Positions 9,778-19,569 of a stretch of 62,938 nucleotides of DNA are shown here, piece by piece; positions within the stretch are counted from its first letter, which is position 1, and every line of letters begins with the position of its first letter. The notes below the pieces were generated by a model. The model was given only the letters and a program-made list of their open reading frames with translations, ran no database searches and had not been told where the DNA came from. Source of the stretch: an uncultured Pseudomonadota bacterium (GTDB taxonomy: Bacteria; Pseudomonadota; Gammaproteobacteria; Steroidobacterales; Steroidobacteraceae); contig CAIPVV010000006.1 in assembly GCA_903868595.1 (NCBI GenBank), forward strand, positions 1-62,938, written 5' to 3'. Made by a program: the position numbers and the translations under genes.

Positions 9778-10330
9778 CGGAATCCCGAGGCCAAGGCCAC
9801 GGCGGTGGACGATCGGCGCGGGCGCCTCCACGGCATCGTCAAGGACCCCAGCCGCGCGGCGCTGCAGAGGCCGTCGCACACCTTTGCCTGCAAGCGCCGG
9901 TGCGTGGACCGCCACTACGACGACACCTTCAACCGCGACACCGTGCAGCGCGTCGACCTGCGGTCCGATCCCCGCCGGCGCCTCGTGCCGGGTGGCGTCG
10001 AGACGACCGGTGTGCAGTACCGGCTGGGTGCGCGGCTCCTCGCGACGCCGGGCAGGCCGGCCCGCGCACCGACCTGGGGGTCGCGACCGCCGGCTTCCCG
10101 AACCTGTTCACGCAGTCCGGTCCGGGCAGTCCCTCGGTGCTCTCCCCCCAGGGTGGCTACGATCAAGCAGCCTGTGGGCAGGATTGCGGACCGGGTGGGT
10201 GAGATGCAGCGGCAGGGCATCCACACCGTGGAGGCACGCGTCCGGGCCCAGGACGCGTGGGGGGAGCGGGTCAACGCGATGGCCGCCCCGACGCGGCATC
10301 CCCGCTGCGAGGAGATCGCCCGCAACGGCT
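9778..10330 (+). pseudogene. Frameshifted C-terminal remnant of a Baeyer-Villiger monooxygenase
   Basis: Pieces of a flavin-dependent BVMO can be read in order but in two frames. In frame 1 (about 9830-9972) GIVKDPSRAALQ is followed by TFACKRRCVDRHYDDTFNRD, matching the BVMO block FGCKRICLDTDYYATFNRPN. In frame 3 (about 10074-10145) GVATAGFPNLFTQSGPGSPS matches GLQVQGFPNLFTITGPQSPS. In frame 1 again (10171-10330) VGRIADRVGEMQRQGIHTVE and QDAWGERVNAMA match VEFIADCIAYMQPRGLTRVE and EDAWVEHVGGIA. About 50 residues between the first two blocks are missing, as are the N-terminal FAD and NADP domains. The comparison sequence is the intact BVMO at 11549-13171. The fragment differs enough from that gene to be an older relative rather than a fresh duplicate. 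Confidence 0.8.
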
Positions 10331-10523
10331 AGCGCGGCTTGACGTTGCGGGCGACCGAAAGTCCCTGGCCCGCAGCGCGGCGAGTCGCATTCGCAGGCGC
10401 TCGTTGCAGCGATTACCATAGGATCCGGCCGTCTGCTGGCGGCCCCGCATTGAGGTGCGCGCGGTATCCGCGGACACCCGGAACCACCAGCGTCCCGACG
10501 CGCGACCGAAGAGGGGGTAACCC

Positions 10524-11417
10524 ATGGAAGACCAAGAACTAGAACAACTGCTCGTAGCCCTGCGTTCCGGCGGGCCGGATCTCTCCGGGCCACCGGCCGT
10601 GGCGCGCGTGAGCTTCGAGGCGATGATGGCCGGCATGCCGGTGGCCGAGGACCTTGCGTTCGAGGCGGTGACACTCGGTGGCCGTCCGGCGCTGCGCGTG
10701 GCCCCGCCGGGCACGGACGCGGACCGGCAGCTGCTCTACCTGCACGGCGGCGCCTATGTGTTCGGCTCGCCCCAGGCCTATCGCGGGCTGGGTGCGGAGA
10801 TCGCGCGGGCGGCCCACGCGCAGGGTTGGATCCTAGACTACCGGCTTGCCCCGGAGAGCCCGTGTCCGGCGGCAATCGAGGACGCGCTGGCGGCCTACCG
10901 GGGGCTGCTGGAGGGCGGCGCGCAGGCGTCGGACATCGTGATCGCCGGCGATTCGGCGGGTGGCGGATTGACCCTGGCGCTGCTGGTGGCCGCCCGCGAC
11001 GCGGGCCTGCCGATGCCGGCCGCGGCGCTGCTGCTCTGCCCGTGGGCGGACCTCGCCTGCGCGGGTGAGACGATGGCGAGCAAGGCGGCGGAGGACCCGT
11101 CTCTGACGCCCGAGTCGCTGGCCGCGATGGCGGCGCTGTACCTGGCCGGGCGCAGCGCCATCTCGCCCGAGGCATCGCCCCTGTATGCGGACCTCCAGGG
11201 CTTGCCGCCGCTGCTGATCCAGGTGGGTTCCTCCGAGGTGCTGCTGAGCGACGCCACGCGACTGGCCGCGGCGGCGGGCGCGGCCGGCGTGGAGGTGACG
11301 CTGCGCGTCTGGCCGCGCATGGTGCATGTCTGGCACTCGTTCGGCTTCATGCTGGGCGCTGGCCGGCGGGCGACGGCCGAGGCCGGCGCCTTCCTCGCGG
11401 CACACCTGCACCGGTGA
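10524..11417 (+). CDS. Alpha/beta hydrolase (HSL-type esterase/lipase)
   Basis: This 297-residue protein belongs to the hormone-sensitive-lipase group of alpha/beta hydrolases. HGGAYVFGS (~residue 73) is the oxyanion-hole HGGG-type motif, GDSAGGGL (~residue 138) is the nucleophile elbow, and the C-terminal part has the acid and VHVWHSF with the catalytic His. No signal peptide is seen, so it is probably cytoplasmic. It lies directly upstream of the BVMO gene; BVMO-esterase pairs commonly convert a cyclic or linear ketone to an ester/lactone and then hydrolyse it, which is the likely joint role. The start is supported by a purine-rich GAGGGGG 7 bases upstream. Confidence 0.9.
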   Translation: MEDQELEQLLVALRSGGPDLSGPPAVARVSFEAMMAGMPVAEDLAFEAVTLGGRPALRVAPPGTDADRQLLYLHGGAYVFGSPQAYRGLGAEIARAAHAQGWILDYRLAPESPCPAAIEDALAAYRGLLEGGAQASDIVIAGDSAGGGLTLALLVAARDAGLPMPAAALLLCPWADLACAGETMASKAAEDPSLTPESLAAMAALYLAGRSAISPEASPLYADLQGLPPLLIQVGSSEVLLSDATRLAAAAGAAGVEVTLRVWPRMVHVWHSFGFMLGAGRRATAEAGAFLAAHLHR

Positions 11418-11428
11418 GTCCCTGCGCG

Positions 11429-11460
11429 CCGGGCCGGGCCGGGCCGGGCCGGCCGGGCCG
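11429..11460 (+). repeat. Short GGGCC tandem repeat
   Basis: A run of GGGCC-type units (about six copies, one imperfect) fills most of the gap between the hydrolase stop and the BVMO gene. It can fold on itself or form G-rich structures. It is a simple-sequence tract with no other obvious meaning. Confidence 0.7.
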
Positions 11461-11548
11461 TGCTGGGTAGGGTAGGATTTCGGTACACACGCCCGTGTGG
11501 CTGCTGGCTGCCGGGCTCCACGACAAGCAGATCAGGGAGAGGGGCGAC

Positions 11549-13171
11549 ATGTCAGAGATTTCGCAGCGCGTGACGCAGGCTTCCGATACCGAGCTCGACT
11601 ACGACGCGATCGTCGTGGGGGCGGGCTTTGCGGGCCTCTATATGCTGCATCGGTTGCGCAGCCTGGGCCTGCGTGCCCGCGTCTTCGAGGCCGGCAGCGG
11701 CGTGGGCGGGACCTGGTTCTGGAATGCCTATCCCGGTGCGCGCTGCGACATCGAGAGCATGGAGTACTCGTACCAGTTCGACGAAGCCCTGCAGCAGGAG
11801 TGGGTGTGGTCGGAGCGCTATGCGGCGCAGCCGGAGATCCTCTCCTACCTCAACCACGTCGCAGACCGATTCGACCTGCGACGGGATATCCAGTTCGACA
11901 CGCGCGTGCAGGCGGCGACGTACGAGGAGGCGCAGGGGCGCTGGCGCGTGCGCCTGGAGAAGGGCGGCACGGCCACGGCACGCTACTGCATCATGGCCAC
12001 CGGCGTGCTGTCCTCGGCCAACATCCCGGCGATCCCCGGTCTTGCGGACTTCCCGGGGCAGGTGCTGCACACCGGCAACTGGCCCCATGCCGGCGTGGAC
12101 TTCACGGGCAAGCGCGTGGGCGTCGTCGGTACCGGCTCCTCCGGCATCCAGGTGATCCCGGAGATCGCCAAGCAGGCCGCGCACCTCACCGTCTTCCAGC
12201 GCACGGCCAGTTACACGATCCCGGCGCGCAACGCGCCGCTGGATCCGGCAGCGCAGGCGGCGGTCAAGGCGGACTACCAGGGACTGCGGCAACGGGTGAG
12301 CCTGATGCCCATCGGCGCGGAGTTCTACCACCGCGACGTCTCGGCGCTGGCGGAGGCGCCGGCCGCACGCGAGGCGGAGATGGAGGCACGCTGGCGCAAG
12401 GGCGGCACGTCCTTCGGCGCGGCCTTCAACGACCTCATGCTGAGTAAGGAGGCCAACCAGGTCGCGGCGGATTTCGTGCGCGCCAAGATCCGCTCCCTGG
12501 TCGCCGATGCGGCGACGGCGGAGCGCCTGATGCCCAAGCAGCTCTTTGGCTGCAAGCGCATCTGCCTGGACACGGATTACTACGCGACCTTCAACCGCCC
12601 GAATGTCAGCCTGGTGGACGTGAGCGGCGGCATCGAGGCGGCCACGGCGCAGGGCCTGCGCGTGGCGGGCCGGGACTACGCGCTGGATACGCTGGTCTTC
12701 GCCACCGGCTTTGACGCGATGACCGGGGCGCTGCTCAAGGTGGACATCCGCGGGGTCGGCGGCCTGCCCCTGTCGCAGAAGTGGGCCGAGGGCGCGCGCA
12801 CCTACCTGGGCCTGCAGGTCCAGGGCTTCCCCAACCTGTTCACGATCACCGGTCCGCAAAGTCCGTCGGTGTTCACCAACATGGTGCCCTCCATCGAGCA
12901 GCACGTGGAGTTCATCGCCGACTGCATCGCCTATATGCAGCCGCGGGGGCTGACGCGCGTCGAGCCGGTCAAGGCGGCCGAGGACGCCTGGGTCGAGCAT
13001 GTCGGCGGCATCGCAGCCTCCACGCTCTACGCGAGCTGCAACTCCTGGTACCTGGGGGCCAACATCCCCGGCAAGCCGCGTGTCTTCCTGGCGCACATTG
13101 GATTTCCGACCTACGTGCAGCGCTGCCGAGAGGTCGTGGCCAAGGACTACGAGGGCTTCGCCTTCGCGTAG
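11549..13171 (+). CDS. Flavin-containing Baeyer-Villiger monooxygenase
   Basis: This is an FAD- and NADPH-dependent monooxygenase that inserts oxygen next to a ketone carbonyl; the substrate is unknown. It is 540 residues from the chosen ATG, the normal length for single-component BVMOs. The N-terminal FAD motif GAGFAG is at ~residue 25, GGTWFWNAYPGARCD follows, the BVMO fingerprint FPGQVLHTGNWP fits FxGxxxHxxxWP exactly, and the NADP motif is GTGSSGIQ. A longer reading from 11495 adds 18 residues without homology; the chosen start has GGGAGAGGGG just upstream. It probably works with the hydrolase at 10524. Its cyclohexanone, steroid or aryl ketone preference cannot be read from the sequence. 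Confidence 0.93.
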   Translation: MSEISQRVTQASDTELDYDAIVVGAGFAGLYMLHRLRSLGLRARVFEAGSGVGGTWFWNAYPGARCDIESMEYSYQFDEALQQEWVWSERYAAQPEILSYLNHVADRFDLRRDIQFDTRVQAATYEEAQGRWRVRLEKGGTATARYCIMATGVLSSANIPAIPGLADFPGQVLHTGNWPHAGVDFTGKRVGVVGTGSSGIQVIPEIAKQAAHLTVFQRTASYTIPARNAPLDPAAQAAVKADYQGLRQRVSLMPIGAEFYHRDVSALAEAPAAREAEMEARWRKGGTSFGAAFNDLMLSKEANQVAADFVRAKIRSLVADAATAERLMPKQLFGCKRICLDTDYYATFNRPNVSLVDVSGGIEAATAQGLRVAGRDYALDTLVFATGFDAMTGALLKVDIRGVGGLPLSQKWAEGARTYLGLQVQGFPNLFTITGPQSPSVFTNMVPSIEQHVEFIADCIAYMQPRGLTRVEPVKAAEDAWVEHVGGIAASTLYASCNSWYLGANIPGKPRVFLAHIGFPTYVQRCREVVAKDYEGFAFA

Positions 13172-13507
13172 CGGGCCAGCCTCGCGGACACGCCCGCATG
13201 CCCGGCCACGCGCAGCGCGTGGCCGGACACGGGCGCCTGCTGGAGTCCGCAAGGCCGCAGGGTCGCCGGCTGCGCCGGGGCCGCGGGCCGCGGGCCTAGG
13301 GCCCCGAGAACCCCTATTTTCGATCCGGTTTTCTCTTGATTCTTCAGGGGTTTTCATCCTTACTTGCGGGTAATCCAGACGTGCCGCCAGGGGCGGAACT
13401 TCGCTGCAGTTTCATAGGCTTAGATCTTGAGTACCCGATACCGCAACAGCTCCTGGCGCAGCTTCGACCCCGACGCCCCGCGCGCCGGCGAGTCGACGGT
13501 TGTCCCC
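13172..13507. other. Intergenic region between BVMO and ruvC
   Basis: These 336 bases hold the hairpin at 13191-13235. Around 13308-13430 there is a much AT-richer stretch with an AACCCCT/AGGGGTT inverted pair enclosing about 30 bases. The AT-rich part probably contains the promoter of the ruv-tol cluster, but no convincing -35/-10 pair was found. A TTG at 13427 opens the ruvC frame early; the added residues have no homology. Confidence 0.5.
13191..13235. terminator. Strong GC-rich nested hairpin after the BVMO gene
   Basis: CCGGCCACGC (13202-13211) pairs perfectly with GCGTGGCCGG (13217-13226), extendable inward by one pair. An outer CGCCCG (13191-13196) can pair with CGGGCG (13230-13235). 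It begins 20 bases after the BVMO stop. There is no T-tract, so it is either a transcript-end or stability structure or a non-canonical terminator. Confidence 0.5.
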
Positions 13508-14026
13508 GTGCCGCTGCGCTGCCGGGTACTGGGCCTGGATCCGGGGTCGCTGCGCACGGGCTATGGCCTCATCGATTGCGACGGCCCGACCCAGCGCTAC
13601 CTGGCCGCCGGCGTCATCCGTACGCAGGGTGAGACGCTGGCGGAGCGGCTGCGGCACATCTATGTCTCGCTGACGCAGATCATCGAGACGCACCGACCGG
13701 ATGAGATTGCGATCGAGCGTGTGTTCGTGCATCGCAATCCCGACAGTGCGCTCAAGCTCGGGCAGGCGCGTGGCGTTGCCATGTGCGCGGCCAGCCTGCT
13801 GGGCGCGCCGGTGTTTGAATACGCACCGCGCGCGATCAAGCTCGCCCTGGTCGGCACCGGCAATGCCGAGAAGCTGCAGGTGGCCCACATGGTCAAGGCG
13901 ATCCTGGCGATCGACACGGCCCTGGGCCTGGATGCCTCCGACGCGCTGGCCGTGGGCCTCTGCCACGGGCAGAGCCGGCGCCTGAACCTGCTGATGGCCG
14001 GGGCGGCCGGCAACGTGCCGGCATGA
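13508..14026 (+). CDS. ruvC: Crossover junction endodeoxyribonuclease RuvC
   Basis: This Holliday-junction resolvase cleaves junctions held by RuvAB. From the GTG start it is 172 residues, matching the ~173 of the family. The acidic active site is visible: GLDPGS with the first Asp (~residue 8), AIERVF with Glu, and the C-terminal DASDALAVGLCH with two Asp. The GTG at 13508 is preferred over an earlier TTG because the preceding residues are not conserved. The stop overlaps ruvA by ATGA. Confidence 0.96.
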   Translation: MPLRCRVLGLDPGSLRTGYGLIDCDGPTQRYLAAGVIRTQGETLAERLRHIYVSLTQIIETHRPDEIAIERVFVHRNPDSALKLGQARGVAMCAASLLGAPVFEYAPRAIKLALVGTGNAEKLQVAHMVKAILAIDTALGLDASDALAVGLCHGQSRRLNLLMAGAAGNVPA

Positions 14027-14610
14027 TCGGCTCGCTGACGGGCATCCTGGCGGAGAAGTCGCCGCCGCGGCTGCTCATCGAGGTCGGCGGTGTCGGCTAC
14101 GACGTGGAGGCGCCGATGTCGACCTTCTACGGCCTGCCGCCGCGCGGTGCCCAGGTGCGCCTGCTGATCCACCAGGTCGTGCGCGAGGACGCGCTGCTGC
14201 TCTACGGCTTTGGCAGCGATGCCGAGCGGCAGCTCTTTCGCAACCTGCTGAAGGTCTCCGGCGTCGGGCCGCGCATCGCCCTGGCGATACTCTCCGGCGT
14301 CAGCATCGAGCTCTTCGCCCAGCTGGTGCATGGCCAGGACGTGGCCGCCCTGACGCGCATACCGGGCGTGGGCCGCAAGACCGCCGAGCGCCTGCTGGTG
14401 GAGATGCGCGATCGGCTGCAGGAGCCGCTGGTGCCCGCGGGCGATGCCGAGGTGCCGGCGGGCAGTCCGCAGGCCGAGGCGCTGCACGCGCTGCTCGCCC
14501 TGGGCTACAAGCCCGCCGAGGCCACGCGCCTGATCAAGGCCGCGGGCGACAGCACGCAGACCACCGAAGAACTTATCCGGCGCGCGCTGCAAAGCGCGGG
14601 CCGAGGCTAA
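14023..14610 (+). CDS. ruvA: Holliday junction branch migration protein RuvA
   Basis: RuvA is a tetrameric DNA-binding protein that targets the RuvB motor to Holliday junctions. It is 195 residues. The N-terminal OB-fold begins [15 protein letters not shown]; helix-hairpin-helix motifs are seen as [16 protein letters not shown] and [16 protein letters not shown]; the C-terminal UBA-like RuvB-binding domain contains [16 protein letters not shown]. The ATG overlaps the ruvC stop and ruvB follows after 22 bases. Confidence 0.97.
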   Translation: MIGSLTGILAEKSPPRLLIEVGGVGYDVEAPMSTFYGLPPRGAQVRLLIHQVVREDALLLYGFGSDAERQLFRNLLKVSGVGPRIALAILSGVSIELFAQLVHGQDVAALTRIPGVGRKTAERLLVEMRDRLQEPLVPAGDAEVPAGSPQAEALHALLALGYKPAEATRLIKAAGDSTQTTEELIRRALQSAGRG

Positions 14611-14632
14611 CCCCAGGCGGGATCGAGGAGCG

Positions 14633-15663
<1,031 letters not shown>

Positions 15664-15667
<4 letters not shown>

Positions 15668-16068
15668 GCGGCTTTACGTGGCAGGTTCGCGCCTACTATG
15701 AGGACACGGATGCCGGCGGCGTGGTCTACCACACCAACTACATCAAGTACTTCGAGCGCGCCCGTACCGAGTGGCTGCGCAGCCTGGGCTACTCTCAGGC
15801 CCGCATGGCCGGCGAGGAGCGCGTGCTGTTCTCGGTCGTGAGCCTCACGACCGAATTTCGCCGTCCGGCGCGTCTGGATGATCTACTGGAGGTGCGCTGC
15901 ACGGCAGAACTGGCCGGGGGCGCTTCGGTCAATTTCAAGCAGGAAATCTGGCGCGATGGCGCGACGCCGGAGCTGCTGGCGGCAGGGCAGGTGCGGGTCG
16001 CCTGCATCGACGCCGACAGCTTTAAGCCGCGCCGCCTGCCCGCCTCGTTGCGTAAGGAACTCACCTGA
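15664..16068 (+). CDS. ybgC: Tol-Pal-associated acyl-CoA thioesterase YbgC
   Basis: This hotdog-fold thioesterase hydrolyses acyl-CoAs and is typically the first gene of the tol-pal operon. It is 134 residues. The family motif [20 protein letters not shown] carries the catalytic Asp near residue 18 with the conserved Tyr/His. It starts with GTG inside the ruvB stop (GTGAGC), and its stop overlaps the tolQ ATG, so it is fully embedded in the operon. Confidence 0.95.
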
Positions 16069-16751
16069 TGGAAGCACAGCTCTCGATATTCAAGCTGGTG
16101 CTCGACGCGAGCCTCGTCGTGCAACTGGTACTGGCCCTGCTGATCGCCGCCTCGGTGATGTCCTGGACGATCATCTTCCAGAAGCGCCTGGTCATCGGCC
16201 GCTCGCGTTCGGAGGCGGCCAAGTTCGAGGAGAGCTTCTGGTCGGGCGGCGACCTGGGCACGCTCTACCGCACGATCGAGCAGCGCGGCGGCGCCACCGG
16301 CATGACCAGCATCTTCGAGTTCGGCTTTCGCGAGTTCGCGCGCCTGCGCCAGGCCGGCTGCACCCAGGAGCAGCTGCTGGAGGGAGCGCGCCGCGCGATG
16401 AAAGTCGCCCAGCTCAAGGAGATCGAGCGCCTGGAGCAGAGCCTGGCGACGCTGGCGACCGTCGGCTCCATCAGCCCCTACGTGGGCCTGTTCGGCACGG
16501 TGTGGGGCATCATGAGTTCCTTCATCGCGCTGGGTGGCGTGCAGCAGGCCACGCTCGCGATGGTGGCGCCCGGCATCGCCGAGGCGTTGATCGCCACCGC
16601 CTTCGGCCTCTTCGCGGCGATCCCGGCGGTCATCGCGTACAACCGCTATGCGGATCAGGTCAGTCGGCTGGAGCTGCGCTTCGACGCCTTCACCGAGGAG
16701 TTCTCGACGATCCTGCAACGTCACGCCAGCAAACCCGTCACGGCAGGTTAG
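16068..16751 (+). CDS. tolQ: Tol-Pal system protein TolQ
   Basis: TolQ is an inner-membrane proton-channel subunit (ExbB/MotA family) that energises TolA with TolR during envelope constriction. It is 227 residues. One N-terminal membrane segment (LVVQLVLALLIAASVMSW) is followed by a long cytoplasmic loop and two further segments, including SISPYVGLFGTVWGIMSSF and the Ala-rich EALIATAFGLFAAIPAVIAY. Its ATG overlaps the ybgC stop; tolR follows after 4 bases. Confidence 0.96.
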   Translation: MEAQLSIFKLVLDASLVVQLVLALLIAASVMSWTIIFQKRLVIGRSRSEAAKFEESFWSGGDLGTLYRTIEQRGGATGMTSIFEFGFREFARLRQAGCTQEQLLEGARRAMKVAQLKEIERLEQSLATLATVGSISPYVGLFGTVWGIMSSFIALGGVQQATLAMVAPGIAEALIATAFGLFAAIPAVIAYNRYADQVSRLELRFDAFTEEFSTILQRHASKPVTAG

Positions 16752-16755
16752 GACC

Positions 16756-17211
16756 ATGGCTCAGACCCAGCGCGGCCGCAGGCTGATGGGCGAGATCAAC
16801 GTCGTGCCCTACATCGACGTGATGCTCGTGCTGCTGATCATCTTCATGGTGACCGCGCCGCTGCTGACGCAGGGCATCAAGGTGGAGCTGCCCAAGGCCG
16901 GGGCCGAGCCACTGGCGGTCAAGAACAAGCAGAACGAGAAGCCCCTGGTGCTGTCGATCGACAGCCAGGGGCGGCTGTTCCTCAACATGGGCGCCGAGCC
17001 CACCAAGCCGCTGGAGGATGCGGTGCTGCTGGCCCGAGCCACGGCGATCCTGCGTCGCACGCCGGATATCGACGTGCTGGTAAAGGGCGATGCCTCGGTC
17101 GCCTACGGCCGGGTCGTCAGCGCCATGGTGCTGCTGCAGCAGGCCGGCGCGCGCAAGGTAGGCTTCCTGACCGATCCGCTGCCCCCGGCGCGGAATCCCA
17201 CGAGGTCATGA
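16756..17211 (+). CDS. tolR: Tol-Pal system protein TolR
   Basis: TolR is an ExbD-family stator subunit with one membrane helix and a periplasmic domain. It is 151 residues. The signature INVVPYIDVMLVLLIIFM contains the conserved membrane Asp that carries protons. The periplasmic part has VLVKGDASVAYGRVV, conserved in TolR/ExbD. The ATG is chosen where the short basic leader AQTQRGRR begins; longer readings overlap tolQ. The stop overlaps tolA by ATGA. Confidence 0.96.
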   Translation: MAQTQRGRRLMGEINVVPYIDVMLVLLIIFMVTAPLLTQGIKVELPKAGAEPLAVKNKQNEKPLVLSIDSQGRLFLNMGAEPTKPLEDAVLLARATAILRRTPDIDVLVKGDASVAYGRVVSAMVLLQQAGARKVGFLTDPLPPARNPTRS

Positions 17212-18182
17212 GCGAGCGCCCCGCCGACCGCTGGCTGTCTATCGGGTTGTCGGTGGCCACGCATCTGGCCATCGCCGGAGCGCTCATCTGGGGCTACTGG
17301 AACTACCAGCATCCCGCGCCCAAGCCACAGCAGCTGGCCCTCGAGGCCACGGTGGTGGATGCCTCGAGCCTGCCGCCGGGCACGCTGCCGACCTCCTCGC
17401 CGGCCTCGCCGCCGCAGGTCACCGCCCCCGAGCCCCTGCCTGAGCCCGAACCGCCGGTGCCGCAGCCGCCCGCAGCCCAGGCCGAGCAGTTGAAGGCGCA
17501 GGCGGCGCAGCGCGAGCAGCAGGAGCAGCAGCGCGAGGCGCAGCGCGCCAAGCAGGCCGAGGCCCGCGCGCGGGCGCAGAGCCAGGCCGAGGCGAAGCCC
17601 CCGTCCCGGGCACAGGCCAAGCTGGCGGCGCAGGCCCAGCTCAAGGCCGACGCGAAGGCCACGGCGGCCGAGAAGGCGAAGGCCGAGCAGGCGCAGAAGG
17701 ACAAGGCTGCCCGCGAGCAGGCCGCGGCCGGCGCCAAGGCGGCCGCCGACAGGAAGACGCACGAGGAGGCCGACCGCAGGGCCCGCGAGGAGGCCGAGCG
17801 GCAGGCGCGTGAGCAGGCGGAGGCGGACCGGCAGAAGGCCCAGCGCGAGTCGGACCTGCGCGCGCGGCTGGCCGCCGAGGAGCACCTGCAGGCCGCCCAG
17901 GCCAGTGGCCTGCTGGCCCAGTACCAGGCCCAGATCCGCGCCCGCATCGAGCGCGCCTGGATCCGGCCCGCCACCGCCAAGCCAGGCCTCTCCTGCGAGG
18001 TGCGGATCACGCAGGTGCCGGGCGGCGAGGTGGTGGGGGTGAAGGTGGGGACCTGCAACGGCGACGACAGTGTGCGACAGTCCATCGAGACGGCCGCCTA
18101 CCGCGCCTCGCCGCTGCCGCTGCCAGCGGATCCCGCCTTGTTCGACCGCAACCTCGTCGTTACATTCAAACCCCAGGACTGA
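17208..18182 (+). CDS. tolA: Tol-Pal system protein TolA
   Basis: TolA is an inner-membrane-anchored, periplasm-spanning protein that links TolQR to TolB/Pal. It is 324 residues. An N-terminal membrane helix (LSIGLSVATHLAIAGALIWG) is followed by a Pro-rich stretch. A long Ala/Glu/Lys/Gln/Arg-rich helical domain (residues ~90-225) comes next, and then a globular C-terminal domain starting LAQYQAQIRARIERAW with CEVRITQVPGGEVVG. Position and architecture, rather than sequence identity in the low-complexity middle, define the call. Confidence 0.95.
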   Translation: MSERPADRWLSIGLSVATHLAIAGALIWGYWNYQHPAPKPQQLALEATVVDASSLPPGTLPTSSPASPPQVTAPEPLPEPEPPVPQPPAAQAEQLKAQAAQREQQEQQREAQRAKQAEARARAQSQAEAKPPSRAQAKLAAQAQLKADAKATAAEKAKAEQAQKDKAAREQAAAGAKAAADRKTHEEADRRAREEAERQAREQAEADRQKAQRESDLRARLAAEEHLQAAQASGLLAQYQAQIRARIERAWIRPATAKPGLSCEVRITQVPGGEVVGVKVGTCNGDDSVRQSIETAAYRASPLPLPADPALFDRNLVVTFKPQD

Positions 18183-18190
18183 ACCACAAG

Positions 18191-19516
18191 GTGATGATGC
18201 GCCTCTCTCCGCTGCCCACGATCTTCCTTGCCCGCCTCGCGGCCTTGCTGCTGCTGGTGCTGGCGCTGCCGGCGCGCGCCGAGCTCCTGATCGACATCAC
18301 CAAGGGGGTCACAGACCCGATCCCCATCGCCATCGTGCCGTTCGCGCGCGCCGTGCCGGTGGACGGGGGCCTGGACGTAGCGGCGGTCGTGCAGCACGAC
18401 CTGGAGAGCAGCGGTCGCTTTCGCGCCATGGACCGCAAGGACATGCTCTCCTCACCGACCCGGGCGAGCGACGTGCAGGCGGCCGACTGGCGCACGGCCC
18501 GCAACGACTTCATCGTCGTCGGGCGGTTGGTCAGCACCGCCGCCAGCGAGCTCACGGTGGAGTTCGAGCTGCTGAACCTGCTCAACGGGCAGACCCTGCT
18601 GAGCCAGCGGGTCGCCGTGCAGCCGGCCTCGTTGCGCTTCGCGGCGCATCGCACCGCGGACCTGATCTACGAGAAGATCACCGGTACGCGCGGCGCCTTT
18701 GCCACGCGCGTCGCCTACGTCTCCGTCGACGGTACGCCGCCCCGGCAGCGCTATGCGCTGGTGCTGGCGGACATGGATGGCGAGAACCTGCGCGTCATCA
18801 TGGAATCCCAGCAGCCGATCATGTCGCCGGCCTGGTCGCCGGACGGACAGTGGATCGCCTACGTGTCCTTCGAGAACCATGCCTCCTCGGTATTCGTGCA
18901 GCGCGTGCGCACGGGTGAGCGGCGCCAGGTGTCGGCGCGGGCGGGCATCAATGGCGCGCCGGCGTTCTCGCCGGACGGCAGCAAGCTCGCGCTCACGCTC
19001 TCCGGCAGCAGCGGCAACCTCGACATCTACATCCTGGACCTCGCGACGCAGGCGCTGACTCGGGTGACCGAGGATCCGGCCATCGATACAGAGCCGGCCT
19101 GGTCGCCGGACGGCAAGTCGCTGTACTTCACCTCCGATCGCTCCGGTGGCCCGCAGATCTACCGCGTCCCCGTGCAGGGCGGGGAACAGCCCAAGCGGCT
19201 GACCTTCGGCGTGCCGTATGCGGCGCGGGCACGGGTGTCCCCGGACGGGACGCAGCTGGCCATGGTGGTGCGCGATGGCGGCGGTTACCGCGTTGCAGTG
19301 CAGGACCTGGGCAGCGGCCAGATGCGGGTGCTCACGCGCGGGACGCTGGATGAGTCGCCGAGCTTCGCGCCCAACGGGGCGCAGCTCATCTACGACGGGC
19401 GGGACCGGGGCCAGGGGGTACTGGCGATGGTGTCGGTCGACGGTCAGGTGACCCAGCGCCTGAAGTCGGATCGCGGCGAGGTGCGCGAGCCGGTTTGGGG
19501 CCCGTTCCCGAACTGA
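18191..19516 (+). CDS. tolB: Tol-Pal system beta-propeller protein TolB
   Basis: TolB is a periplasmic protein that shuttles between Pal and TolA. It is 441 residues, starting GTG with two ATG codons immediately after (18194, 18197), any of which could be used. A Sec signal peptide ends at ALPARA-EL. The N-terminal domain (IDITKGVTDPIPIAIVPF) is followed by propeller blades marked by repeated AWSPDG/AFSPDG motifs (AWSPDGQWIAYVS, AFSPDGSKLALTL, AWSPDGKSLYFTSDRSGG). It lies 8 bases after tolA. Confidence 0.97.
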   Translation: MMMRLSPLPTIFLARLAALLLLVLALPARAELLIDITKGVTDPIPIAIVPFARAVPVDGGLDVAAVVQHDLESSGRFRAMDRKDMLSSPTRASDVQAADWRTARNDFIVVGRLVSTAASELTVEFELLNLLNGQTLLSQRVAVQPASLRFAAHRTADLIYEKITGTRGAFATRVAYVSVDGTPPRQRYALVLADMDGENLRVIMESQQPIMSPAWSPDGQWIAYVSFENHASSVFVQRVRTGERRQVSARAGINGAPAFSPDGSKLALTLSGSSGNLDIYILDLATQALTRVTEDPAIDTEPAWSPDGKSLYFTSDRSGGPQIYRVPVQGGEQPKRLTFGVPYAARARVSPDGTQLAMVVRDGGGYRVAVQDLGSGQMRVLTRGTLDESPSFAPNGAQLIYDGRDRGQGVLAMVSVDGQVTQRLKSDRGEVREPVWGPFPN

Positions 19517-19569
19517 GCCTGTGCGATAATTGAGGCTTATAGGCCCGAGGCGGGCTTGGAGAGACGGCA

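Noticed and set aside
13427..13507. Extended RuvC starting at TTG 13427
   Set aside because: The additional 27 residues have no counterpart in RuvC, which normally begins a few residues before the GLDPGS motif, as the GTG at 13508 does.
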